A stretch of 5,890 bases of DNA from an uncultured SAR324 cluster bacterium. GTDB taxonomy: Bacteria > SAR324 > NAC60-12. Location of the stretch: positions 1-5,890 of the forward strand of contig CABXOR010000075.1 in assembly GCA_902513935.1 (NCBI GenBank), given 5' to 3'. The notes under the pieces are model-generated. The model worked only from the letters and a program-made list of their open reading frames with translations. It had not been told where the DNA came from and searched no databases. The position numbers and the translations under genes were made by a program. Positions 1 through 5,890 of this stretch are shown here, in pieces; the first letter of the stretch is position 1, and each line of letters begins with the position of its first letter.

Positions 1-1
1 T

Positions 2-439
2 GCCCCAATGCTGGCTGAATTCCTGGATTTACCACAAGTTACGAATATTATCCGGTTTAGTGATGTTTCAGATCAGAAAATCACTCTTTACCGGCAGGGT
101 GATCATGCTACAGAAGTTTTGGAAATGAATCTTCCGGGAGTGGTAACAGTCAACGACAGCCTCAACGAACCTCGATTAGCTTCGATGCGCGGAATTATGA
201 TGGCCAAGAAAAAGCCGCTTGAAGAAGTAGACCTGAATGCACTTGGTGTTTCAGCCGAAATGCGTGGTACGCAGGCTTCTATGACCGAAGTCTTACAGTA
301 CGACAAACCTGAGTCACGTAAAGAAGGTAAAATATTTGAAGGCGATGAGGCTGATACCGTCAAACAAGCTATGGATCTTCTGGTCAGCGAAGCTAAATTT
401 TTTAGCCTAATTTTTTTAGTCAAAAACACACAAGAATAA
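2..439 (+). CDS. etfB: Electron transfer flavoprotein subunit beta, C-terminal part (5' end outside window)
   Basis: ETF beta pairs with ETF alpha to form a soluble heterodimer that carries electrons from FAD dehydrogenases to the quinone pool. The frame is already open at base 2 (Ala-Pro-Met-Leu-Ala-Glu), so the Met at base 8 is internal, and roughly the first 100-110 residues lie off the left edge. Counting from that Met, family landmarks are LPQVT (8-12), the ETF-beta signature region ending in LPGVVTV (42-48), LNEPRLAS (52-59) and the basic AKKKP (66-70). Within the signature, the usual acidic-Gly-Gly segment reads GDHA (31-34). Family members normally end soon after a 'LL..EAK' helix, seen here at 124-130. 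This frame instead continues for 11 residues after AKFF (SLIFLVKNTQE) over a T-rich stretch, which looks like a lost stop. etfA begins 60 bases downstream. Identity is secure; the exact 3' end is uncertain. Confidence 0.93.
   Translation, partial: APMLAEFLDLPQVTNIIRFSDVSDQKITLYRQGDHATEVLEMNLPGVVTVNDSLNEPRLASMRGIMMAKKKPLEEVDLNALGVSAEMRGTQASMTEVLQYDKPESRKEGKIFEGDEADTVKQAMDLLVSEAKFFSLIFLVKNTQE
393..420 (+). repeat. 14-base near-perfect tandem repeat at the etfB 3' end
   Basis: Bases 393-406 (CTAAATTTTTTAGC) and 407-420 (CTAATTTTTTTAGT) are adjacent copies differing at two positions. Each contains a T-run followed by AG. The first copy covers the place where ETF beta normally terminates. With the preceding G, bases 392-406 form a small hairpin: GCTAAA pairs with TTTAGC around a TTT loop. 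That hairpin is followed by a T7 run at 411-417. The repeat is plainly visible; whether it has a role is unknown. Confidence 0.6.
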
Positions 440-463
440 GATAATTCTTTTTTGTGGGTTTTT
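422..463 (+). terminator. Possible weak hairpin between etfB and etfA
   Basis: AAGAAT (432-437) pairs with ATTCTT (444-449) around a six-base loop. After a TTTT bulge (450-453), CAC (429-431) can pair with GTG (454-456). C427 pairs with G458, and AAAAA (422-426) pairs with TTTTT (459-463). The structure spans the etfB stop codon. It is AT-rich and bulged, and its T-run lies inside the stem. It could be an attenuator, a transcript-stability element or chance. etfA is expected to be co-transcribed, so a strong terminator here would be surprising. Confidence 0.25.
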
Positions 464-499
464 GATAAATATTATTGAAAACTAAACTCTAATAATAAA

Positions 500-1462
500 A
501 TGTCAAAAATTCTCATAGTCGCTGAAGTTAAAAATGGCGAAATTAAGAAAAACACTTTGGAATTGTTATCCTTCGCCAAGTCGCAAGGGTTGGAAAATGA
601 AGCTGTACTGATTGGATCCGGAGTATCCGGACAAGCTGATATTTTAGCCGGACAAGGTGCATCAATCGTCTATCTGGGTGACGATCAGTCATTGGAAATT
701 TATAATACTGAGCAATACACCGCTTTAGTTTCCGATGCAATTCTGCAATCCAGTGCAACGCAGGTTTGGTTGTCCTCTTCTGAAATGGGACGGGACCTAA
801 CCCCGCGAGTAGCTGCAAGACAAAACGTGGGTGCACTTAGCGATGTGACGCAGCTTGAAATCAGCGGTGATGAAATCACGGCCTATCGTCCATGTATGTC
901 CACCAAAGTTATTCAGAAATGCAAATTCAGCAAAGATGGCCTGCGCGTCATCAGCATACGTAACGGATTTTTTACGGCAGATGAGACATCCCCGGCTACC
1001 GCAAAAACAGTTTCGCTCTCAATACCGGAAGGTCATTCAAAACTGAAAGTCAAAGAAGTTCAAGTAGAAGTGAGTGATGAAGTTGAACTCAATGAGGCAA
1101 GTATTGTAGTTTCTGCAGGACGTGGTGTAGGTGGTACAGAAGGCTGCGATTTTGTTAAGCCCTTGGCTACCGATATCGGTGCGGCTTTCGGTGCGTCCCG
1201 GGCTGTTTGCGACGCAGGTTGGCTACCTCACAAACACCAGGTGGGCCAAACCGGAACAATGGTCACTCCGGATTTTTATTTTGCATTAGGCATTTCCGGT
1301 GCAATTCAGCATTTGGCGGGAATGTCCGGTTCCAAAGTCATAATTGCAGTTAACAAAGATCCGGACGCTCCAATTTTTAAAGTCGCTGATTACGGAATCG
1401 TAGGAGATCTTTTTAAAGCAGTTCCTGTTTTGCGTGAGGAAGTACAAAAACTCAAGGCTTAG
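500..1462 (+). CDS. etfA: Electron transfer flavoprotein subunit alpha
   Basis: This is the FAD-carrying subunit of the ETF heterodimer and the electron acceptor for partner dehydrogenases. At 320 residues it is complete and of normal family length. The N-terminal adenine-nucleotide-hydrolase-like domain begins MSKILIVAEV and runs to about residue 190. The C-terminal FAD domain shows GRGVGG (207-212), GASRAVCDAG (231-240), QVGQTG (247-252), GISGAIQHLAG (264-274) and INKDP-like AVNKDPDAPIF (283-293), ending ADYGIVGDLF (296-305). These are the residues that clamp the flavin in known ETFs. The ATG at 500 is the natural start because the homologous N-terminus begins there. No Shine-Dalgarno precedes it, only the AT-rich TAATAATAAAAT. 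The gene sits 60 bases after etfB and 38 bases before the dehydrogenase, which is probably one of its electron donors. Confidence 0.96.
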   Translation: MSKILIVAEVKNGEIKKNTLELLSFAKSQGLENEAVLIGSGVSGQADILAGQGASIVYLGDDQSLEIYNTEQYTALVSDAILQSSATQVWLSSSEMGRDLTPRVAARQNVGALSDVTQLEISGDEITAYRPCMSTKVIQKCKFSKDGLRVISIRNGFFTADETSPATAKTVSLSIPEGHSKLKVKEVQVEVSDEVELNEASIVVSAGRGVGGTEGCDFVKPLATDIGAAFGASRAVCDAGWLPHKHQVGQTGTMVTPDFYFALGISGAIQHLAGMSGSKVIIAVNKDPDAPIFKVADYGIVGDLFKAVPVLREEVQKLKA

Positions 1463-1490
1463 CAAAATATTGAAGTAATAATAAAATATA

Positions 1491-1495
1491 AAAGG
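1491..1495 (+). promoter_or_regulatory. Candidate ribosome binding site of the dehydrogenase gene
   Basis: AAAGG lies five bases before the ATG at 1501. It is the only Shine-Dalgarno-like match at an upstream-start position among the rightward genes. It is short and sits in an A-rich leader, so part of the match may be chance. It supports the start that also aligns with the family's N-terminus. Confidence 0.45.
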
Positions 1496-1500
1496 TAATT

Positions 1501-3939
1501 ATGAAATCTCATTACAGAGCCGTTGTTATCGGCGGAGGAGTTGTGGGAGCAAGTGCACTATATCATTTGGCAAAAATGGGCTGGAACGATGTGGTCCTTG
1601 TCGAGAAAATAGAGTATACATCCGGTTCAACCTGGCACGCAGCCGGACTTTTGCCACTGTTCAATATGAGTTACAGCGTTGGGAAAATTCATAAATACAG
1701 CGTGGATTTGTACCAAAGTTTAGAGGAGGAAACCGGACAACATGTCAGTTTTCACAAAACAGGTAATTTGCGTTTGGCACGTAATCAGGAACGTATGGAT
1801 GAGTACAAACGCTATTGCGGAACCGCTTCCACGATTGGAGTTCCATTTGAGATGATCGGTCCTGATGAAATCAAAAAACTCTGGCCGTTTGCAAAAATCG
1901 ATGATCTCGTCGGAGCACTTTTTCATCCGGATGACGGACATGTCGCTCCGGTGGATGTGACCATGGCTCTGCTCAAAGGCGCAAGGGTGAATGGAGCGGA
2001 AACTTATTCGGAAGTTGAAGTAACCGCAATGGCGCAAAAGCCAAACGATGAGTGGGTCGTCAGTACCAACAAAGGTGACATTACCTGTGATGTGGTGATT
2101 TCCTGCACCGGGAATTATGCGCGTGAAACAGGACGTATGGTCGGGCTTGAATTGCCGGTGGTTCCTGTTGAACATCAGTTTATTGTAACCGGACCGATCC
2201 CGGAATTGGTGGAATATAACCGAGCCGGGAATCCGGAAATGGCGGTTTTGCGTGAAAGCGACGCTTCTTATTATATGCGTCAGGAAGCGGACGGTTTGAT
2301 TTTGGGTCCGTATGAAAAAGGTGCTCCATGCTGGGCACTGGATGGAGTTCCGGAAGGCTTCGGCCAGGAGCTTTTGCCTCCGGATTTGGAAAGACTGGAA
2401 CCGCACATTATTGCTGCCGGAGAGCGAGTTTCGATTTTTGAAACAGCCGGTATCAAGGATCATATCAACGGCCCGATCGCCTACACTCCAGACGGGAATC
2501 CAATGGTTGGGCCGGCTTGGGGATTACGAAATTTTTGGCTTTCGGAAGGACACAGTTTCGGCATTACTGCAGCAGGAGGTTCCGGAAGACATATAGCAGA
2601 ATGGATTGTTGAAGGTTCTCCAAGCATCGACATGAATGGTGTTGATCCACGCCGTTTCAGCGCAACGCAATCCACCCGAGATTTTATAAAAGCCAAAAAC
2701 GAAGAATGCTACGAACATGTCTTCGTCATTCACTATGATTTTGAGGAACGCACTGCAGCGCGTCCGGCTAAAACGAGTCAAATTTATGATCGCCAGAAAG
2801 CCCTCAACGCAGCCTTCGGACAACGTTACGGCTGGGAACGCCCTAACTGGTTTGCTCCGCAAGGCTCAGAACCATTTAACGAATACAGCTTCCATACCCG
2901 CCGCACGAACTGGTTTGAAACGGTGGGAGAAGAAGTGCGGGCTGTACGTGAAAAAGTCGGCTTACTGGATTTAACTCCGTTCACCAAACACGAAATTTCT
3001 GGTCCTGGAGCAGAAGATTATTTAAACAAAATGATTGCCAACCGCTTGCCCACAAAACAAGGTGGAACAGTTTTGGGACATGCACTCACCGAATCCGGAG
3101 GCGTGGAGTCGGAATTCACTATTACACGTGATGGAGATAAATTTTATGCAGTCAGTGCAGGTGCCGCTGAGCGGCACGATCACGATGTTTTATTACGTAC
3201 ACTTCCACGAGACGGAAGTGTAGCACTGAAAAACATCACACTCGAAAACGGAACTTTGGTTGTTTGCGGCCCACGCTCACGGGAATTGCTTAACAAAATT
3301 TCAGAAGCAGATCTATCCAATGAAGGTTTTCCGTGGCTTACCTCACAACGCATTACGGTTGCCGGAGTACCGCTTATAGCCTTGCGTGTAAATTTTGTCG
3401 GTGAGCTTGGCTGGGAATTACACCATCCAATTGATCAGCAGGTTGAACTGTTTGACACAATAGTAGAAGCCGGTGAAGAATTCGGCTTAAAGCATTTTGG
3501 TACGTATGCAATGGAATCGATGCGTCTCGAAAAATCGTACCGCATGTGGGGTTCTGATTTGACCCGCGAATACTCAATTTTGGAAGCAGGATTGAGCCGT
3601 TTTGTGAGACTCAAAAAAGATGAGTTTGTTGGTAAAGAAGCACTGGAAAGACAAAAAGAAACCGGAGTACCACAAGAATTCATTACATTGGAAATTGAAG
3701 CTACAGACGCAGATGCAATGGGAAGCGAACCAATATTCCGTGATGGAACGATGGTGGGCCGCACAACTTCAGGATGTTACGGACACAGTGTAGGAAAAAG
3801 CCTGGCCTTGGGTTATGTAAATGCCGGAAACAGTGACATCGGTACAGGGTTGGAAATTGAAATTCTTGGTGATCGACTTCCTGCACTGGTTATTCCTGAA
3901 TCTCCCTGTGATCCAGAGAATGAAAAGTTGCGAGCCTAG
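1501..3939 (+). CDS. Dimethylglycine/sarcosine dehydrogenase-type FAD- and tetrahydrofolate-dependent flavoprotein
   Basis: This 812-residue, two-part enzyme matches the DMGDH/SARDH family along its whole length. The DAO-type FAD domain (about 5-375) starts with GGGVVG (11-16) and the ribose-binding Glu35. SGSTWHAAGL (41-50) carries His46, equivalent to the histidine that covalently holds FAD in mammalian DMGDH. Other landmarks are LEEETGQ (74-80), DDGHVAP (144-150), VPVEHQFIVT (221-230), YYMRQE (257-262), NGPIAYTPDGNPMVGP (323-338) and SFGITAAGG (352-360). A linker domain (about 380-440) leads to the GcvT-like folate domain, with RRTNWFETVG (467-476), DLTPFTKHEISG (490-501), GELGWELH (634-641) and RLEKSYRMWG (675-684). 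A GcvT C-terminal barrel follows (about 705-800). The likely reaction is oxidative N-demethylation of dimethylglycine or sarcosine, with methylene transfer to tetrahydrofolate and electrons passed to the neighbouring ETF. The two substrates cannot be told apart from the sequence. No signal peptide is seen, so it is probably cytoplasmic. Confidence 0.92.
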   Translation: MKSHYRAVVIGGGVVGASALYHLAKMGWNDVVLVEKIEYTSGSTWHAAGLLPLFNMSYSVGKIHKYSVDLYQSLEEETGQHVSFHKTGNLRLARNQERMDEYKRYCGTASTIGVPFEMIGPDEIKKLWPFAKIDDLVGALFHPDDGHVAPVDVTMALLKGARVNGAETYSEVEVTAMAQKPNDEWVVSTNKGDITCDVVISCTGNYARETGRMVGLELPVVPVEHQFIVTGPIPELVEYNRAGNPEMAVLRESDASYYMRQEADGLILGPYEKGAPCWALDGVPEGFGQELLPPDLERLEPHIIAAGERVSIFETAGIKDHINGPIAYTPDGNPMVGPAWGLRNFWLSEGHSFGITAAGGSGRHIAEWIVEGSPSIDMNGVDPRRFSATQSTRDFIKAKNEECYEHVFVIHYDFEERTAARPAKTSQIYDRQKALNAAFGQRYGWERPNWFAPQGSEPFNEYSFHTRRTNWFETVGEEVRAVREKVGLLDLTPFTKHEISGPGAEDYLNKMIANRLPTKQGGTVLGHALTESGGVESEFTITRDGDKFYAVSAGAAERHDHDVLLRTLPRDGSVALKNITLENGTLVVCGPRSRELLNKISEADLSNEGFPWLTSQRITVAGVPLIALRVNFVGELGWELHHPIDQQVELFDTIVEAGEEFGLKHFGTYAMESMRLEKSYRMWGSDLTREYSILEAGLSRFVRLKKDEFVGKEALERQKETGVPQEFITLEIEATDADAMGSEPIFRDGTMVGRTTSGCYGHSVGKSLALGYVNAGNSDIGTGLEIEILGDRLPALVIPESPCDPENEKLRA

Positions 3940-3947
3940 GTTTTCAG

Positions 3948-3974
3948 GAGCACAGCTATTTTCGTAGCTTTCTC
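3948..3974 (+). terminator. Possible weak hairpin after the dehydrogenase gene
   Basis: AGCTA (3954-3958) pairs perfectly with TAGCT (3965-3969) around the loop TTTTCG. After a small internal loop, GAG (3948-3950) pairs with CTC (3972-3974). The hairpin begins nine bases after the stop codon, a usual position for a terminator. Only pyrimidine-rich sequence, not a proper T-run, follows it, so termination would be weak. It may separate the dehydrogenase transcript from the exporter gene. Confidence 0.3.
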
Positions 3975-4000
3975 GACTCTTTCCCTAAATATATAAAATC

Positions 4001-4618
4001 ATGCCCCTTGAAACCTGGCTGGCCTACACTTTGGTCACAACAACATTTCTGTTGATTCCTGGACCAACTATTATTTTGGTGATTAGCTACTCACTTTTAC
4101 GGGGGAGACAAGCCGTTATAGCCTTGGTTTTGGGTGTTGGTTTGGGAGACCTTACGGCAATGAGTCTTTCATTTTTAGGGGTGGGGGTGTTGCTGCAGAC
4201 TGTCGCAACTGCATTTTATTTAATCAAATGGCTTGGAGCAGCATATTTGATTTGGTTGGGAATTAAGATGTGGAGCAGTGCTTCAGATTTAACTAATATT
4301 GATAAAAACAACAGGAGTAATGCTTGGCAAGAAATTTTCAGCAGTGCTTATATTACAACTGCACTCAATCCTAAAAGCATCGTCTTCTTTCTGGCTTTCA
4401 TTCCACAGTTCATCGAACCGGAATTACCTTTTACAACCCAGGTGGTTATCCTGGGAGCAACATTTTTTGTACTGGCAATATTATCTGTTCTCGGCTATGC
4501 CGCACTCGCAATTTGTGCAGGTCAACAGTTACATCTACATTTAATCCAGCGCTGGACACACCGAATAGGCGGCGGATTGCTGATTGGTGCCGGTGGTATG
4601 ACTGCTGTCAACTCATGA
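4001..4618 (+). CDS. LysE/RhtB-family amino-acid exporter
   Basis: This 205-residue integral inner-membrane protein is the usual size for the LysE/RhtB exporter family, whose members expel amino acids and derivatives. Hydrophobic segments lie at about 5-30, 38-66, 68-90, 125-138, 145-174 and 188-202, with a polar loop between at about 92-112. Family hallmarks are the first-helix IPGPTIILV (19-27), GVGLGD (45-50), KWLGAAYLIWLGIKM (76-90) and LNPKSIVFFLAFIPQF (122-137). The substrate cannot be read from the sequence. The ATG at 4001 is the family-consistent start and follows the AT-rich CTAAATATATAAAATC, with no Shine-Dalgarno. The gene starts 61 bases after the dehydrogenase on the same strand, so it may be co-transcribed and could export a product of methyl-glycine catabolism, but that link is only inferred. 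It ends 16 bases from the converging dioxygenase gene. Confidence 0.9.
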   Translation: MPLETWLAYTLVTTTFLLIPGPTIILVISYSLLRGRQAVIALVLGVGLGDLTAMSLSFLGVGVLLQTVATAFYLIKWLGAAYLIWLGIKMWSSASDLTNIDKNNRSNAWQEIFSSAYITTALNPKSIVFFLAFIPQFIEPELPFTTQVVILGATFFVLAILSVLGYAALAICAGQQLHLHLIQRWTHRIGGGLLIGAGGMTAVNS

Positions 4619-4634
4619 AGCTTTCATTCATACA

Positions 4635-5450
4635 TTAAGGGAAATCATTCCACAAAAACGCACTCGTTTTTTTACCTGCTACCCTTCCTTCAAACACAAG
4701 TTTTGCAGTTGAACCAGATACCCCTGCACAAACATGCAAGGGCAGTAAGTGTTCCTCTCTTGGCTGACAATATCTGGCAAAAGGAGCTTCGCTCCACTCA
4801 ATCAATTTTTGTTCCTGCAAATTTGGAGAATAATTTGGATTTGTGCAAGTATCTATCAACCACTGTTCAAATTCCTCATTCTTGGGATCAATACCAGAGT
4901 TTTGAGACATTAAAGCCTGCATGTTATGAAAGGTAAATCCTGAGCCTATAATTAACATATTTTCTTTTCTTAATTTAGAAAGCGCCTTTCCAAGTTTAAA
5001 ATGAGATTCAGGATCTAAATTATTTATAAGTGATAACTGGACACACGGAATTTCTGCTTCAGGAAACATTAATTTTAATGGTACAAACATCCCATGATCA
5101 AAACCTCGCTGCTCATCTAATTCCGCTTCAATGCCACTATCCTGAAATAATTTATATATTTTATCTGCTAAAACAGGATCTCCCGGAGCTGTATATTCAA
5201 TCTGATACATTTCTTTCGGGAAACCGTAATAATCATATATTAGTGATGGTCTTTTACCATTTGTAATTGTTACTTTGTCTTCTTCCCAATGGGCACTGAT
5301 TATCAGGATGGATGATGGTAAAGGGAGGGATAGAGTTATTTCTTTTAGAAATTTGACCAATGCAAGATGAGACTCGTCTCCGAGCAGAGGCAAGGGGCCA
5401 CCACCATGCGGAATAAACAAAACAGGACAAAGCTGATTACTATTTATCAT
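4635..5450 (-). CDS. DODA/LigB-type class III extradiol ring-cleavage dioxygenase
   Basis: This cytoplasmic non-haem metalloenzyme belongs to the family of plant DOPA 4,5-dioxygenase and E. coli YgiD, which open catechol-type rings with O2. From the chosen start the protein is 271 residues, normal for the family. Conserved blocks are IPHGGGPLPLLGD (13-25), ISAHWEE (51-57), YDYYGFP (72-78), GFDHG (116-120), FVPLKLMFPEAEIPCVQLSL (122-141), IIGSGFTFHNM (167-177) and REEHLLPLHV (231-240). His15, His54 and His234 are the probable metal ligands, and His119 and His175 are further conserved active-site histidines. All are present, so the enzyme should be active. The frame stays open to an ATG at 5507, which would overlap the upstream gene by 40 bases and add 19 unrelated residues. 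I prefer the ATG at 5450, which puts the gene 17 bases after the methyltransferase stop. The natural substrate is unknown. Confidence 0.9.
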   Translation of the reverse strand: MINSNQLCPVLFIPHGGGPLPLLGDESHLALVKFLKEITLSLPLPSSILIISAHWEEDKVTITNGKRPSLIYDYYGFPKEMYQIEYTAPGDPVLADKIYKLFQDSGIEAELDEQRGFDHGMFVPLKLMFPEAEIPCVQLSLINNLDPESHFKLGKALSKLRKENMLIIGSGFTFHNMQALMSQNSGIDPKNEEFEQWLIDTCTNPNYSPNLQEQKLIEWSEAPFARYCQPREEHLLPLHVCAGVSGSTAKLVFEGRVAGKKTSAFLWNDFP

Positions 5451-5467
5451 CTTTAACTTTTTAATTA

Positions 5468-5890
5468 TTACTTTGGCTCCTGACGCTGACTGACAATAGC
5501 CAGCCATGGCTGGTGCTCCCTTAGCATTCCTGCAGGTCGGTAGAAATGCTCAATTATTTTGAATCCGGATTGCTGCAGAAAAGTCTCACTTGCCTCAAAT
5601 TCCATGTAATGCCCGTAACGCTGACCCTGCCAGCCCTCTGCATTACCTCTTGGATTGGAAGAAAATAAAATACCATCATTTCTTAAAGCACAATGTAATT
5701 CATTTAAAACCCTTGGCAGCTCTTTACTGGGGACATGAAACAAAGAAGCATTAGCAAATATTCCATCAAAACTGTTTTCTTCCAGTTTAAGATTTAGAAA
5801 TTGTTGATTAAGAGTCGGGCAGTCACTCTGTTGTTCCGCCATTTTGCAAAACTCTTTGCTGCCATCCAAACCGACAGGACTGTGTCCCAT
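5468..5890 (-). CDS. Class I SAM-dependent methyltransferase, C-terminal part (5' end outside window)
   Basis: The visible 140 residues are the later part of a Rossmann-fold methyltransferase of the Methyltransf_11/25 type. GLDGS (7-11) supplies the acidic residue after beta 2 that binds the SAM ribose. FDGIFANASLFHV (41-53) is the beta-4 motif, ALRNDGILFSSNPRG (68-82) is the beta-5 turn, and HYMEFEASETFLQQSGF (94-110) with PWLAIVSQR (128-136) forms the typical C-terminal end. The glycine-rich motif I that should precede GLDGS lies beyond the right edge. The Met at 5890 is therefore probably internal ('GH.PVGLDGS' normally follows the motif I helix). The substrate is unknown; relatives act on small molecules. 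It lies upstream of the dioxygenase on the same strand with a 17-base gap, so co-transcription is likely. Confidence 0.88.
   Translation of the reverse strand: MGHSPVGLDGSKEFCKMAEQQSDCPTLNQQFLNLKLEENSFDGIFANASLFHVPSKELPRVLNELHCALRNDGILFSSNPRGNAEGWQGQRYGHYMEFEASETFLQQSGFKIIEHFYRPAGMLREHQPWLAIVSQRQEPK

Noticed and set aside
462..495. Sigma-70 type promoter before etfA (TTGATA at 462-467, TAATAA at 490-495)
   Set aside because: The spacing is 22 bases, outside the normal range, and matches like this are expected by chance in such AT-rich sequence.
1720..2463. Long open frame on the minus strand (about 247 codons)
   Set aside because: It lies entirely inside the well-supported dehydrogenase gene, and its translation has no recognisable domain, so it is a shadow frame.
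3946..3950. AGGAG as a Shine-Dalgarno for an extra small gene
   Set aside because: No ATG, GTG or TTG follows at a suitable distance, and the next real start is about 50 bases away.
4615..4627. Small inverted repeat (ATGAA/TTCAT) between the converging genes as a bidirectional terminator
   Set aside because: The stem has only five mostly A-T pairs, with a three-base loop, overlaps the LysE-type gene's stop codon and has no T-run on either side.
5451..5507. Longer N-terminus of the dioxygenase starting at 5507
   Set aside because: The added 19 residues have no family resemblance and would overlap the methyltransferase gene; the ATG at 5450 gives the normal family length.

Overview
The window is a bacterial chromosome fragment of ordinary metabolic genes. 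Four genes run rightwards (2-4618) and two run leftwards (4635-5890), and the two groups converge at about 4619-4634. Base composition is moderate to AT-rich, and the intergenic gaps are very AT-rich. Start codons mostly lack a Shine-Dalgarno sequence: etfA and the LysE-type gene have none that I can see, and the dehydrogenase has only a short AAAGG. The encoded chemistry (methylated-glycine catabolism feeding an ETF) is typical of marine or osmolyte-using heterotrophs. I cannot name the phylum from the sequence alone. The weak Shine-Dalgarno signals would suit Bacteroidota-like or some marine lineages, but that is only a guess.

Region 1 (1-3939) is one coherent unit. It contains the C-terminal part of electron transfer flavoprotein beta (etfB, cut by the left edge), the complete ETF alpha (etfA), and an 812-residue dimethylglycine/sarcosine dehydrogenase-type flavoprotein. 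The dehydrogenase has an N-terminal FAD oxidoreductase half with the Trp-His pair of covalent flavin attachment, and a C-terminal GcvT-like tetrahydrofolate-binding half. The expected flow is as follows: the dehydrogenase oxidatively demethylates an N-methyl glycine, passes the one-carbon unit to folate, and gives its electrons to the adjacent ETF. An ETF:quinone oxidoreductase, not present here, would carry them to the respiratory chain. Gaps of 60 and 38 bases and a shared orientation support an operon.

Region 2 (4001-4618) encodes a LysE/RhtB-family membrane exporter 61 bases downstream of the dehydrogenase. It may be the end of the same transcript or a separate unit.

Region 3 (4635-5890, minus strand) holds the C-terminal part of a class I SAM-dependent methyltransferase (cut by the right edge), followed 17 bases later by a DODA/LigB-type class III extradiol ring-cleavage dioxygenase.

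I found no RNA genes, mobile elements, CRISPR arrays or clear new system. The most notable local signal is at the etfB 3' end (about 392-463). A near-perfect 14-base tandem repeat with T-runs sits where the gene should stop, the reading frame runs 11 codons past the expected C-terminus, and two weak hairpins occur. A single-base indel or slippage there would restore a normal stop.
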